From Lachnospiraceae bacterium (GTDB taxonomy: Bacteria; Bacillota; Clostridia; Lachnospirales; Lachnospiraceae), in assembly GCA_017437785.1 (NCBI GenBank), contig JAFRXH010000040.1, positions 1-64,000 on the forward strand: 64,000 nucleotides of DNA. Reading direction: 5' to 3'. Positions within the stretch are counted from its first letter, which is position 1, and the number at the start of each line of letters is the position of its first letter. The notes beneath the pieces are model-generated. The model did no database searches, was not told the DNA's origin, and saw only the letters and a program-made list of their open reading frames with translations. This document shows, one piece after another, positions 17,785 through 26,140 of the stretch. Both the position numbers and the translations under genes were made by a program.

Positions 17785-18240
17785 TCACTTCTTATCAAGT
17801 ACCTTCTTGAGCTCATCCATAAAGGTATTGATATCCTTAAACTCCCTGTAGACCGAAGCAAAACGCACATATGCAACGGCTTCCAGATTCTCAAGCTTCT
17901 CCATTACTATCTCGCCGATAACAGCGCTGGGCACTTCCTTTTCCTCACGCTTAAATACTTCGGTCTCGACTTCATCAATAAGTTTTGTGATAGCCTCAGC
18001 GCTTATAGGGCGCTTATGGCACGCACGCAGCACTCCGGCCTCTATCTTCTTACGGTCATATGCCTCGCGGTTATTATCCTTTTTGATCACTATGAGCGGG
18101 ATAGTCTCAACTTTCTCGTACGTAGTGAAGCGCTTATCACATTCATCGCATACCCTGCGCCTGCGGATGGATGCATTATCGTCTGCAGGACGTGAATCCA
18201 CAACTCTGGTATTTTCGTGACCGCAAAAAGGACATTTCAT
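17785..18240 (-). CDS. nrdR: Transcriptional repressor NrdR
   Basis: NrdR senses ATP and dATP and represses ribonucleotide reductase genes. The N-terminal zinc ribbon has C3-x2-C6 and C31-x2-C34, with the RRRRVC DNA-binding stretch before the second pair; the ATP-cone occupies about 49-139 (IVIKKDNNREAYDRKKI). The protein is 151 residues, normal for the family. The ATG at 18240 has GGAGGGG 7 bases upstream; an 11-residue extension to 18273 is rejected. No ribonucleotide reductase gene lies nearby. Confidence 0.97.
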   Translation of the reverse strand: MKCPFCGHENTRVVDSRPADDNASIRRRRVCDECDKRFTTYEKVETIPLIVIKKDNNREAYDRKKIEAGVLRACHKRPISAEAITKLIDEVETEVFKREEKEVPSAVIGEIVMEKLENLEAVAYVRFASVYREFKDINTFMDELKKVLDKK

Positions 18241-18271
18241 AATCTTTCCCCTCCGTTTCTTTATATGAAAC

Positions 18272-18311
18272 AATCTTTAAAGATTATAACGGAATAAAAA
18301 TATTATGTCAA
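18272..18311 (-). promoter_or_regulatory. Consensus promoter of nrdR with a 14-bp palindrome over the -10
   Basis: TTGACA (18306-18311) and TATAAT (18283-18288) are separated by 17 bases: a perfect sigma-A promoter on the minus strand. The palindrome AATCTTTAAAGATT (18272-18285) overlaps the -10 and start site, a natural operator position. Confidence 0.8.
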
Positions 18312-18318
18312 CCAATTT

Positions 18319-18894
18319 TCACATGAATTCTATGGTCCCTTTTACATCATCCATACTCTTTATAACAGCCAGGGACTCAAGTTTTATCCCCTTTTCACGA
18401 AGGGCGCGTCCGCCGTTCTGAAAGCCCTTTTCTATCGCGATCCCCACTCCGGCCAGAGTAGCTCCGGCCTGCTTTATCATTTCCATCAGACCGTTTATCG
18501 CATTTCCGTTTGCCAGGAAATCATCGATTATCAGCACATGGTCATTGGGTGTAAGGAAACGCTTGGATATCACCACATTGTAAACTCTCTGGTGCGTGAA
18601 GGATTCAACCTGTGTGGTATATAATTCACCGTCAAGGTTGATGGTCATCGTCTTTTTGGCAAATACCACGGGCGCGTCAAAATACTGTGCCGCTATGGCT
18701 GCAATACCTATGCCCGAAGCCTCTATCGTAAGTATCTTATTTACCTTAATGCCTTCAAAAAGCCGTTTCCACTCTTTACCCATTTCGTTAAAGAGCGCTA
18801 TGTCCATCTGGTGGTTTAAGAAGGAATCGACCTTTAATACATTCCCCGCTTTAACAACACCGTCTTTTCTGATACGTTCTTCCAGCAAATGCAT
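18319..18894 (-). CDS. xpt: Xanthine phosphoribosyltransferase
   Basis: Xpt makes XMP from xanthine and PRPP. This 191-residue protein has the family's N-terminal region (MHLLEERIRKDGVVKAGNVLKVDSFLNHQMD) and the PRPP-binding segment VLIIDDFLANGNAI. It is the last gene of the nucleoside importer operon, 12 bases after the second permease, so imported purine nucleosides can be salvaged. No clear terminator follows; the nrdR promoter begins 8 bases past its stop on the other side. Confidence 0.96.
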   Translation of the reverse strand: MHLLEERIRKDGVVKAGNVLKVDSFLNHQMDIALFNEMGKEWKRLFEGIKVNKILTIEASGIGIAAIAAQYFDAPVVFAKKTMTINLDGELYTTQVESFTHQRVYNVVISKRFLTPNDHVLIIDDFLANGNAINGLMEMIKQAGATLAGVGIAIEKGFQNGGRALREKGIKLESLAVIKSMDDVKGTIEFM

Positions 18895-18906
18895 GATATC
18901 CCCTCC

Positions 18907-19890
18907 TTATCTGTCTTCCCTGAAATACGGCTGCCCAAGTGCTGCCGGCGGCTGTTTCTCCCTGCTGTTGGTCAGGCTGGTAAATACCAGCACTATTATC
19001 GTTACCACATAAGGAAGCATCTTGAATATCTCCTGTGATGCTCTTGTAAGTCCCGGTATATACAGATACATCCAGTAGAGCACGCCGAAAAGATAAGCGC
19101 CCCATATGGCATTCTTTGCTTTCCACGTTGCAAATATGACCAATGCCACAGCCAGCCAGCCCAGTTTTTCTATGCTTCCGTCATTCGCCCAGGTTCCTTT
19201 GATATAATCCATTACATAATAACCTCCGCCGAATCCGCATATACCGGAACCTATACATATCGCAAAGTATTTATTCGCTGTAACATTGATGCCGGCCGCA
19301 TCAGCAGCCTGGGGATTTTCCCCGACAGTTCTTAAGTTAAGGCCGGCCGCCGTACGGTCCATAAAAAGCTGCACCAGCACAGCCAGTATTATAGCCAGAT
19401 AAACCATAAAGCCGTATGAAAAGAACAGCTTGCCCACGACCCCCAGATCCGCAAGGAACGGGATGTTGCGTCTGAACGCAGCCGATGTCACCGGCACCGA
19501 GATCTGCTCAAACCTGCCGGCAAGCGTATTTAATGATCCGCCGAAGAAATTAGCCACGCCCGAGCCGAATATTGAAAGTGCAAGGCCGGTTACGTTTTGG
19601 TTGGCACGAAGCGTTATCGTTAAAAACGCATATATAAGACCGCCTATGGCAGCTCCGGCAAAAGATGCCGTCATAGCCAGCAGCACACAGATAACAGGTG
19701 AGGGCGACTCAGTATTTCCTTCATAGATAAACACTGCCACAAGCGATGATATTCCGCCCAGATACATGATACCGGGTACGCCCAGATTAAGATTTCCGGC
19801 CTTTTCCGTTATTATCTCTCCCACACAGCCAAACATTATCACCGTGCCGAAGAATACAGCCGCCTGGAATAAAGATATGAATCCCTGCAT
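18907..19890 (-). CDS. Nucleoside ABC transporter permease (NupQ type)
   Basis: This 327-residue membrane protein has about eight hydrophobic segments and the family sequence GEIITEKAGNLNLGVPGIMYLGG near the start, typical of the BPD_transp_2 permeases that work with BMP-type lipoproteins. It pairs with the permease encoded 3 bases upstream to form the heterodimeric channel. Confidence 0.94.
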   Translation of the reverse strand: MQGFISLFQAAVFFGTVIMFGCVGEIITEKAGNLNLGVPGIMYLGGISSLVAVFIYEGNTESPSPVICVLLAMTASFAGAAIGGLIYAFLTITLRANQNVTGLALSIFGSGVANFFGGSLNTLAGRFEQISVPVTSAAFRRNIPFLADLGVVGKLFFSYGFMVYLAIILAVLVQLFMDRTAAGLNLRTVGENPQAADAAGINVTANKYFAICIGSGICGFGGGYYVMDYIKGTWANDGSIEKLGWLAVALVIFATWKAKNAIWGAYLFGVLYWMYLYIPGLTRASQEIFKMLPYVVTIIVLVFTSLTNSREKQPPAALGQPYFREDR

Positions 19891-19893
19891 GAC

Positions 19894-20997
19894 TCAGCCC
19901 TCCCCCTTTTCTTTGGCTCCGCGAAAGATCAGTCTGTAATTGATAAAGAACTCGCTGCCCAGGATAAAGAATAAGATTATTCCCGTTATCATTTCCGACG
20001 CATAGGAATTCAGCTTGCACTTAGATGCTATCTCTCCCGCACCGCTCTGTAAAAAAGCAAGGAGCAGCGATATCAGGAGCATGGTAGCCGAATCAAATTT
20101 GGCAAGCCAGGCCACGATGATAGCCGTAAATCCGCGGCCTCCCGCAGTGGATGTCGATATGGTATGGGAAGCGCCCGCCACTGCCATAAATCCGGCCAGT
20201 CCGCAGAGAGCCCCCGAAAGCAGCATGGTACGGATTATGACCCAGCCCACACTGATGCCGGCGTAGCGCGCCGTGTTTTCGGATTCACCAACTACCGAGA
20301 TCTCATATCCGTGCTTGGTAAACTTAAGGTAGACAAACATAAGCACAGCCAGTAAAAGGACCAGTACCACGCTAATGAAATAACGGCTTTCCATAACCGC
20401 CGGAAACCACCCTTCCTGGGTTTTCTGATTGATGATACCAACGGTGTTTGAGCCGTAAGGATTTTCCCACTTAGCCACAAAAAAGGACGTAAGCTGTATT
20501 GCCACATAATTCATCATCAGGGTAAAGAGCGTTTCATTGGTATTCCACTTAGCCTTAAATACCGCGGGCAAAAGGCCCCACAGCGCTCCCGCTATCATGC
20601 TTCCCACAAGCATTACCGCAAATAAAGCAACCGGCGGCAGCGCTTTGAGATAGATCATACATCCTGCAGTTACGATCCCGCCTATAAGCACCTGTCCTTC
20701 CGCACCTATGTTCCAGAAACGCATCTTAAACGCCGGCGCAAGACCTATGGCTATGCATGCGAGCATCGTCATCTCTTTGATCGTCGACCATATCCTGGTC
20801 TTAGTACCGAATGCTCCGGTGATCATAGTTGAATATACTTCCAACGGATTAAGCTTTGTGATCGCAAATATCAGCAGTCCGCAGACTATCAGCGCTATTA
20901 TGAGGCTTAACAGTCTGATGGTGATCTTTTTAAAGCCCGGCATGCCATCACGTTTTGCCAGCCTCACAAACGGCTCCTTCTTTACTGCCCCGGCCAT
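19894..20997 (-). CDS. Nucleoside ABC transporter permease (NupP type)
   Basis: This 367-residue membrane protein is the larger of the two BPD_transp_2 permeases. It has the family segment RFWNIGAEGQVLIGGIV and the cytoplasmic coupling region EYARYAGISV-like (ENTARYAGISVGWVIIR). Its start shares one base with the stop of the ATPase gene, so the two are coupled. Confidence 0.94.
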   Translation of the reverse strand: MAGAVKKEPFVRLAKRDGMPGFKKITIRLLSLIIALIVCGLLIFAITKLNPLEVYSTMITGAFGTKTRIWSTIKEMTMLACIAIGLAPAFKMRFWNIGAEGQVLIGGIVTAGCMIYLKALPPVALFAVMLVGSMIAGALWGLLPAVFKAKWNTNETLFTLMMNYVAIQLTSFFVAKWENPYGSNTVGIINQKTQEGWFPAVMESRYFISVVLVLLLAVLMFVYLKFTKHGYEISVVGESENTARYAGISVGWVIIRTMLLSGALCGLAGFMAVAGASHTISTSTAGGRGFTAIIVAWLAKFDSATMLLISLLLAFLQSGAGEIASKCKLNSYASEMITGIILFFILGSEFFINYRLIFRGAKEKGEG

Positions 20998-22532
20998 CAG
21001 CTATTCTCCTTTCCGGCATATGTAGTCATCATGCGTCCTATCTCTTCCTTCCTGGCAGTTCTGCCGTCGAGTATACCGCTGACCCTTCCGCCGCAGAGTA
21101 CCAGTATGCGGTCGCAGAGTTCCATCAGCACATCCAGATCCTCTCCGACATATATCACAGCCACTCCGGCACTCTTTTGTTCATTCAGCAGTCTGTAGAT
21201 CGTATACGATGTATTGATATCAAGACCTCTTACGGCATACGCGGTCATCAGTACAGCCGGGGAGGCAGCGATCTCACGCCCCACAAGCACCTTCTGTACA
21301 TTACCGCCCGATAAGCGGCGCACCGGCGTCGATATCCCCGGAGTCACCACCTTAAGGTCCTTAAGTATCTGCTCTGCCAGTGCTTTGGGCTTTTTCTTGT
21401 CGGTAAATATCGAATGTCCTTCACTGTAATCCTTAAGCATCATATTTTCCGACATTCCCATGGAACCCACCAGTCCCATTCCCAGCCTGTCCTCCGGTAC
21501 AAACGAAAGATGCACGCCCAGCTGTCTTATCTTTTTGGGTGTAAGTCCAAGGAGCTCATGTTCCTTACCGTCTTCCGGAGAATAATAGCTTATCCTGCTT
21601 CCCGGCATGGTATTCTGCAGTCCGGCCACGGATTCTAAAAGTTCCTTCTGGCCATTACCCGATACTCCCGCAATGCCCAGGATCTCTCCGCCGTATGCAT
21701 CAAAGCTCACATCATTAAGTACCTGCAGCCCGTCGGTATTATAGCAGCTTAAATGCTCTACCTTAAGTCTTAGTTTCTTATCCTTTACTTCCGGGCGGTC
21801 GATATTAAGCTCGACCTTCTCGCCCACCATCATCTCCGTCAGCTTCTCCTGGGTCGCATCCCTGGTAGCTACCGCATCTATATACGCACCCTTTCTTAAG
21901 ATAGCCACCCTGTCGGATATTGCCAGGACTTCATGAAGCTTATGCGTGATGATCACCACGGTCTTTCCGTCCTTTTTCATATTGCGGACAACGTCAAACA
22001 GACGCTCCGTCTCCTGCGGCGTAAGCACTGCCGTAGGCTCATCCAGTATCAGTATGTCCGCTCCGCGGTATATCACCTTTATTATCTCAAGTGTCTGTTT
22101 TTCAGACACGCTCATATCATAGACTTTTTTCTCCGGATCCATTACAAATCCGTATTTATCACAGATCTTCCTTATCTCCTGCGACACGGCGCGCAGATCA
22201 AATCCGTCTTTTCTCTTAATGCCCACCACCACATTCTGTGCAGCACTAAAAACATCCACCAGCTTAAAATGCTGATGGACCATACCTATCCCGCATGCAA
22301 ACGCATCCTTTGGATCCCTTATATTCACTTCCTTCCCGCCCACCGTGATAGTGCCGTGGTCGGGATAATATATGCCGGAAAGCATATTCATAAGGGTGGT
22401 CTTTCCGCTGCCGTTTTCACCAAGCAGTGAAAGTATCTCTCCCTTATAGATATCCATGCTGACATTGTCGTTTGCCAGCACATCACCGAAACTTTTGGTA
22501 ACATTACGTAAAGAAATAACAGCTTCGCTCAT
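20997..22532 (-). CDS. Nucleoside ABC transporter ATP-binding protein (NupO type)
   Basis: This protein has two fused nucleotide-binding domains in 511 residues. The first has Walker A GENGSGKTT (38-46), a SVSEKQ signature and Walker B ILILDEPTAVLTP. The second keeps LSGGNVQK but its P-loop reads GVSGNGQKE and its Walker B VLMTAYAVRGLDI, so one ATP site is degenerate, as is normal for this family of importers. It is the first gene after the hairpin that follows the binding-protein gene. Confidence 0.95.
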   Translation of the reverse strand: MSEAVISLRNVTKSFGDVLANDNVSMDIYKGEILSLLGENGSGKTTLMNMLSGIYYPDHGTITVGGKEVNIRDPKDAFACGIGMVHQHFKLVDVFSAAQNVVVGIKRKDGFDLRAVSQEIRKICDKYGFVMDPEKKVYDMSVSEKQTLEIIKVIYRGADILILDEPTAVLTPQETERLFDVVRNMKKDGKTVVIITHKLHEVLAISDRVAILRKGAYIDAVATRDATQEKLTEMMVGEKVELNIDRPEVKDKKLRLKVEHLSCYNTDGLQVLNDVSFDAYGGEILGIAGVSGNGQKELLESVAGLQNTMPGSRISYYSPEDGKEHELLGLTPKKIRQLGVHLSFVPEDRLGMGLVGSMGMSENMMLKDYSEGHSIFTDKKKPKALAEQILKDLKVVTPGISTPVRRLSGGNVQKVLVGREIAASPAVLMTAYAVRGLDINTSYTIYRLLNEQKSAGVAVIYVGEDLDVLMELCDRILVLCGGRVSGILDGRTARKEEIGRMMTTYAGKENS

Positions 22533-22559
22533 GATTACCCCTTATTGATATTTCAGAAA

Positions 22560-22582
22560 GGGGGAGTGCTCTGCACTCCCCC
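22560..22582 (-). terminator. Intra-operon stem-loop after the BMP lipoprotein gene
   Basis: A perfect 10-bp GC-rich stem (GGGGGAGTGC with its complement) closes a 3-base loop, 10 bases past the lipoprotein stop. Only CTTTCTG follows on the minus strand, so it is a weak terminator or an mRNA-stabilising hairpin that would let the binding protein be made in excess over the membrane components. Confidence 0.7.
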
Positions 22583-22592
22583 ACAAAGAAAC

Positions 22593-23843
22593 TCAGTTAA
22601 GTTCTTTTATACCGTCGATACGCAGTGAGAAATAAGGTGCCGAAACATGTTCGGATTCATGGAAGTATCCGTCGCTTATCGCTTCATATCCGTCATCGAG
22701 TACAAACGAGCTTAAGTTGGCTCCGTCCACGGTAAACTTGGATGTATCGAATACATGTAAGGATCCGTCCTTTATAGCAGCTTCAACTTCTGCCACCTTA
22801 TCGGCAGTACCTTCAGCAACAGAAGGTCCTAATTTGGTGATAGCCACAGCTCCCTGTGAATAGCCTTCTGCCCAGTTGGTATCGATCTTTGATCCTGCAA
22901 GTACCTGGTCGAATGCATGCTTGTAGTATACCGACCAGTTATTGGTAGCTGATGTAAGTGCCGCATCAGGTGCTACACTTAACATATCCACATTATAGCC
23001 TACGGAATAAGCAACCTTGCCGGAATCCAGGGCAGCCTGTACAGCGGTAGGAGCACCGGTGGAATCAGCATGCTGTCCGATTATGACGCAGCCGTCTGCC
23101 ATAAGCGCATTTGCAGCTTCACCTTCAGCGGTTATGTCAAACCAGGAGTTGGTGTAGGTAACTTCCATGGATACGTTCTGATATACTCTCTGTACGCCCA
23201 GGAAGAATGCGGTGTATCCGGAAACCACCTCTGCGTAAGGATAAGCGCCTACATATCCGATCAGCACATTGCCGTTTGCATCATAATTCTCTGCACTGAG
23301 CTTGTTCTGTGCAGCCAGCTCTGCCACTTTCATACCCGCAACCACACCGGATACATAACGGCTTTCATATATCTTTGTAAATGCATTTGAAAAGTTTTCG
23401 AGTCCGCTTGAAGCAGCGGTATCGCCTGTCATTGATACAAATGAAACATCAGGATATTCAGAAGCAACCTGCTGCATAAATGACTGATGACCGTAGCTGT
23501 TAGAGAAGATAGCGCTGCATCCCTGATCCACAAGGTCCTTCGCAGCTGTCTCACAACTCTCATCTTCGGGCACGGAATACTTCCAGATGATATTCTCGGC
23601 AGCAATACCGGCATCTGCAGCCGCCTTCTTAATGCCTTCGATATGAGCGTAGGTATAGCCCTCGTTCTCATCACCGACCAAAATAGCACCGATCTTTGTT
23701 CCGTTGCCGGCAGCTCCGCCGTTTGAAGCTCCGCCGTCGTTTCCGCCATTTCCGCCGTTTCCGCCGTTTCCGCCGGATGTACATCCCACAGTGCCAAACA
23801 ACATGATGCCTGCCATCAAAGCAGCATAAACTCTCTTTTTCAT
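22593..23843 (-). CDS. BMP family nucleoside-binding lipoprotein
   Basis: This is the substrate-binding protein of the importer (416 residues from the chosen start). A signal peptide ends in the lipobox-like FGTVGC with C21 as the lipid anchor, followed by a Gly/Asn-rich flexible linker of repeated GGN triplets. The PnrA/Med-type domain begins KIGAILVGDENEGYTYAHIEGI. The ATG at 23843 has GGAGG 6 bases upstream; the longer frame to 23882 is rejected. The presence of xpt in the operon suggests guanosine, inosine or xanthosine as ligand (inference). Confidence 0.95.
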   Translation of the reverse strand: MKKRVYAALMAGIMLFGTVGCTSGGNGGNGGNGGNDGGASNGGAAGNGTKIGAILVGDENEGYTYAHIEGIKKAAADAGIAAENIIWKYSVPEDESCETAAKDLVDQGCSAIFSNSYGHQSFMQQVASEYPDVSFVSMTGDTAASSGLENFSNAFTKIYESRYVSGVVAGMKVAELAAQNKLSAENYDANGNVLIGYVGAYPYAEVVSGYTAFFLGVQRVYQNVSMEVTYTNSWFDITAEGEAANALMADGCVIIGQHADSTGAPTAVQAALDSGKVAYSVGYNVDMLSVAPDAALTSATNNWSVYYKHAFDQVLAGSKIDTNWAEGYSQGAVAITKLGPSVAEGTADKVAEVEAAIKDGSLHVFDTSKFTVDGANLSSFVLDDGYEAISDGYFHESEHVSAPYFSLRIDGIKELN

Positions 23844-23886
23844 GATTTCCTCCTTAGATATAGATACGATAAATGAAAACAAGTGT

Positions 23887-23915
23887 ATCTTACCGCAAAG
23901 GATTGGTGATGTAAA
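23887..23915 (-). promoter_or_regulatory. Promoter of the nucleoside importer-xpt operon
   Basis: TTTACA and TAAGAT are separated by 17 bases on the minus strand. The whole upstream gap is 80 bases, too short for a purine riboswitch, and none is seen. Confidence 0.65.
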
Positions 23916-23924
23916 TAGTCATTT

Positions 23925-25835
23925 TTAATCAAGAGGCATGCCCGAATCGATCAGTTTATGTACACGTTCCTTTTCCTGATACATGGAGTCATCGGCCCTT
24001 TTGATGTAATCTTCTATAGTGCCTTCATCGTAAGGTTCGATCACCGTATACCCTATGCTGGCATGCAGCATAAAGGAAAGATTTAACGACCTGAAATACT
24101 CCGTCATGTTGACTCTGATGGCTTTAAGCTCCATCGGGATACATTCGGCTGCTACGCATTCTCCCACGGCTATGAACTCATCCCCGCCGTATCTCCCAAA
24201 AATCCAGTCACTGGGCGAAAACTTCTGAAAAGCATCAGCCGTAGCTTTTATCGCAAAGTCACCGTTTAAGTGCCCATGCTCATCATTTATCGTCTTCATC
24301 CTGTCTATATCGGTAAACACCAGGATGGACCTTTCTCCCTTTTCTTTCCTCCGGTTGATATACTCATAAAGAACATTATGGCAGCCGGTACGGTTATACA
24401 ATCCGGTAAGCGCATCTGTCATGTATATCTTCTTAAGCTCACGGTTATTCTTCTGTGCAAAGATATAACGTCTCATACTGAAAAGGATGGCGTTAAGACT
24501 CATTATAAAGCTTCTCAGATTACCGTTGTAGAGCATCTTCGGATTGTTCTTTATCGCTATATATCCAATGATATAATCATGATGATTGAGCGGCGCCAAT
24601 ATATACATATTGGAAGCACCTTCTTCATGTTCGTACCCCGGATAGAGCTCTCTTGAATTAAAGGAAGAAATGGAATGCTTCTTTCCTTTCTTAAGTTCAT
24701 ACAGGATGTCCATCTTCGAACTGTATCCTCTTATCCTCTGCGGATAGGATTCATCCTCCAGTTCAAAAAAAGCAGGTTCGGTACAGATACAATAATCACT
24801 TCCGAAATCAGGCAGATCACGGACAATCTTCAATCCGTTTTCGTAGAAATCCTCTTTTCTTTCGGCATTGGATAAAGCCATCTGCAGCCTCTGGAAGAAA
24901 ACCTCCATGATGGAAATGTTTAAGTTATCGAAATAAAGATTGCGTATGCGGTCAAAACGGTAGTCACTCATCTCTTTGGACGCCTGACACCCGCAGCTTT
25001 CGGCAGGGATCAAGAAAGAATTGACTATATCGTCAAAACGTTCCCCGGGATGAGCTATCTGATACTTAAGCCGCTCATACGCTCTTTCGCCCAGCTTATC
25101 CCATCCCCTCGAAACCGAAGTAAGTATGGGTACGGTATAACGCCCTTCGGCTATCGAATCAAAACCGGTAAGTATAACATCTTCCGGCACCTTTAAACCA
25201 TGCTCCGCCAAAGCCCTGTTGGCACCGATAGCCATTATGTCATTCGCACATACAAAAGCATCGGGGAGCTCGCGTCCCTCATCCAGATATCTGTTTATCT
25301 GAAGATACGCGCTGTAAGGGCTGAAATCACCGTCAATATCGCAGAAAAGCTCAAGACCGTGTTTACTGAGCGCATCGGTCAGAGCCTGTCTTCTTATGGT
25401 GTTTTCCACATTTTCCTTAACGCCGTTAACATAGGCCACCTTCTTAACACCGTGTTTCTCTATAAGATGCACGGAAAGATCATACATTCCTTCATAATTT
25501 TCGGAACATATGCTCGACATATTGGGAACATGCCCTTCGAGCGAAAGCATCGGAACACCCGCCCTCTGGAAGCGTGCGCACACTCTTTCCTGCTCATCAG
25601 GGAAATTATACGTATTGGTAAGCATGATGGCCCCGTCATAATCGGCAGGATCCGGAAGATGAAAGATATTTAACTGGCATTTATTCTGGAGCTCATCATC
25701 AATAACGGTACAGTATGTAAGAAATACAAAAACATCCGTGCCGTCTTCTTTGGCTTTTCTCTGTATGCCCCCAAGTACATGTTCGATGAACTCATTACTG
25801 TAGCCATTTGTAAAGATCGCTATTCTGTTCTTCAT
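23925..25835 (-). CDS. LacI-type ligand-binding domain fused to a GGDEF diguanylate cyclase
   Basis: Residues 1-285 are a periplasmic-binding-protein fold like the effector domain of LacI repressors (RIAIFTNGYSNEFIEHVLGGI, DAFVCANDIMAIGANRAL, VILTGFDSIAEGRYTVP), but the helix-turn-helix is absent. A middle region of about 180 residues follows, then a GGDEF domain (LTGLYNRTGCHNVL ... FGRYGGDEFIAVGE) with intact active site. The RxxD inhibitory site five residues before GGDEF is absent. No signal peptide or membrane segment is seen, so it should act in the cytoplasm, making c-di-GMP in response to a small ligand such as a sugar. The ATG at 25835 is preferred to 25844. Confidence 0.9.
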   Translation of the reverse strand: MKNRIAIFTNGYSNEFIEHVLGGIQRKAKEDGTDVFVFLTYCTVIDDELQNKCQLNIFHLPDPADYDGAIMLTNTYNFPDEQERVCARFQRAGVPMLSLEGHVPNMSSICSENYEGMYDLSVHLIEKHGVKKVAYVNGVKENVENTIRRQALTDALSKHGLELFCDIDGDFSPYSAYLQINRYLDEGRELPDAFVCANDIMAIGANRALAEHGLKVPEDVILTGFDSIAEGRYTVPILTSVSRGWDKLGERAYERLKYQIAHPGERFDDIVNSFLIPAESCGCQASKEMSDYRFDRIRNLYFDNLNISIMEVFFQRLQMALSNAERKEDFYENGLKIVRDLPDFGSDYCICTEPAFFELEDESYPQRIRGYSSKMDILYELKKGKKHSISSFNSRELYPGYEHEEGASNMYILAPLNHHDYIIGYIAIKNNPKMLYNGNLRSFIMSLNAILFSMRRYIFAQKNNRELKKIYMTDALTGLYNRTGCHNVLYEYINRRKEKGERSILVFTDIDRMKTINDEHGHLNGDFAIKATADAFQKFSPSDWIFGRYGGDEFIAVGECVAAECIPMELKAIRVNMTEYFRSLNLSFMLHASIGYTVIEPYDEGTIEDYIKRADDSMYQEKERVHKLIDSGMPLD

Positions 25836-26140
25836 ATACCCCATTTATAGTGGAGCCGGTTGCGTTTTTGTCGAACACCGCCCCCTGATTTAGTTTTAAA
25901 TACTTAATGCTTTCCTTCGCATATTCTTCTGATGCAAGGAAGGCATCCAGACTTACTTCTGCATGGTTTTCGGAATAAAACATATCTACTATTTATTTTT
26001 CCTCGAAAACATAGATTTTGTCAATAAAATATTCGAAAATCATTCCCGTAAACAGTTTTCTTACAAAAGTGGTGCGCAAACAAAAAAACCGGAGCTTTGA
26101 TCAGCCCCGGTCTTTTTGAATCTGTACAGATACCTGTGTT
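25836..26140. other. Gene-free region with a terminator and a candidate promoter
   Basis: These 305 bases hold the terminator at 26082-26111 and a candidate minus-strand promoter (TTGACA 26019-26024, 18 bases, AAAAAT 25995-26000) that would give the LacI-GGDEF gene a leader of about 150 bases. A 62-codon frame (25795-25983) is not accepted as a gene. Confidence 0.45.
26082..26111 (-). terminator. Rho-independent terminator of the lipoprotein-MMPL operon
   Basis: On the minus strand ACCGGGGCT pairs with AGCTCCGGT (one G-U pair) around a 6-base loop, followed by TTTTTTTG. Confidence 0.9.

Noticed and set aside
20997-22532. Possible damage in the second half of the nucleoside importer ATPase (no Walker A lysine, no Walker B Asp-Glu)
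   Set aside because: One degenerate ATP site is normal in two-domain ATPases of this importer family.
23844-23924. Purine riboswitch upstream of the nucleoside importer
   Set aside because: The gap is only about 80 bases, mostly promoter, and no three-way junction can be drawn.
25795-25983. A 62-codon minus-strand frame before the LacI-GGDEF gene
   Set aside because: It has no ribosome site, overlaps the start of the next gene by 40 bases and begins almost at the predicted transcript start; no family similarity is seen.
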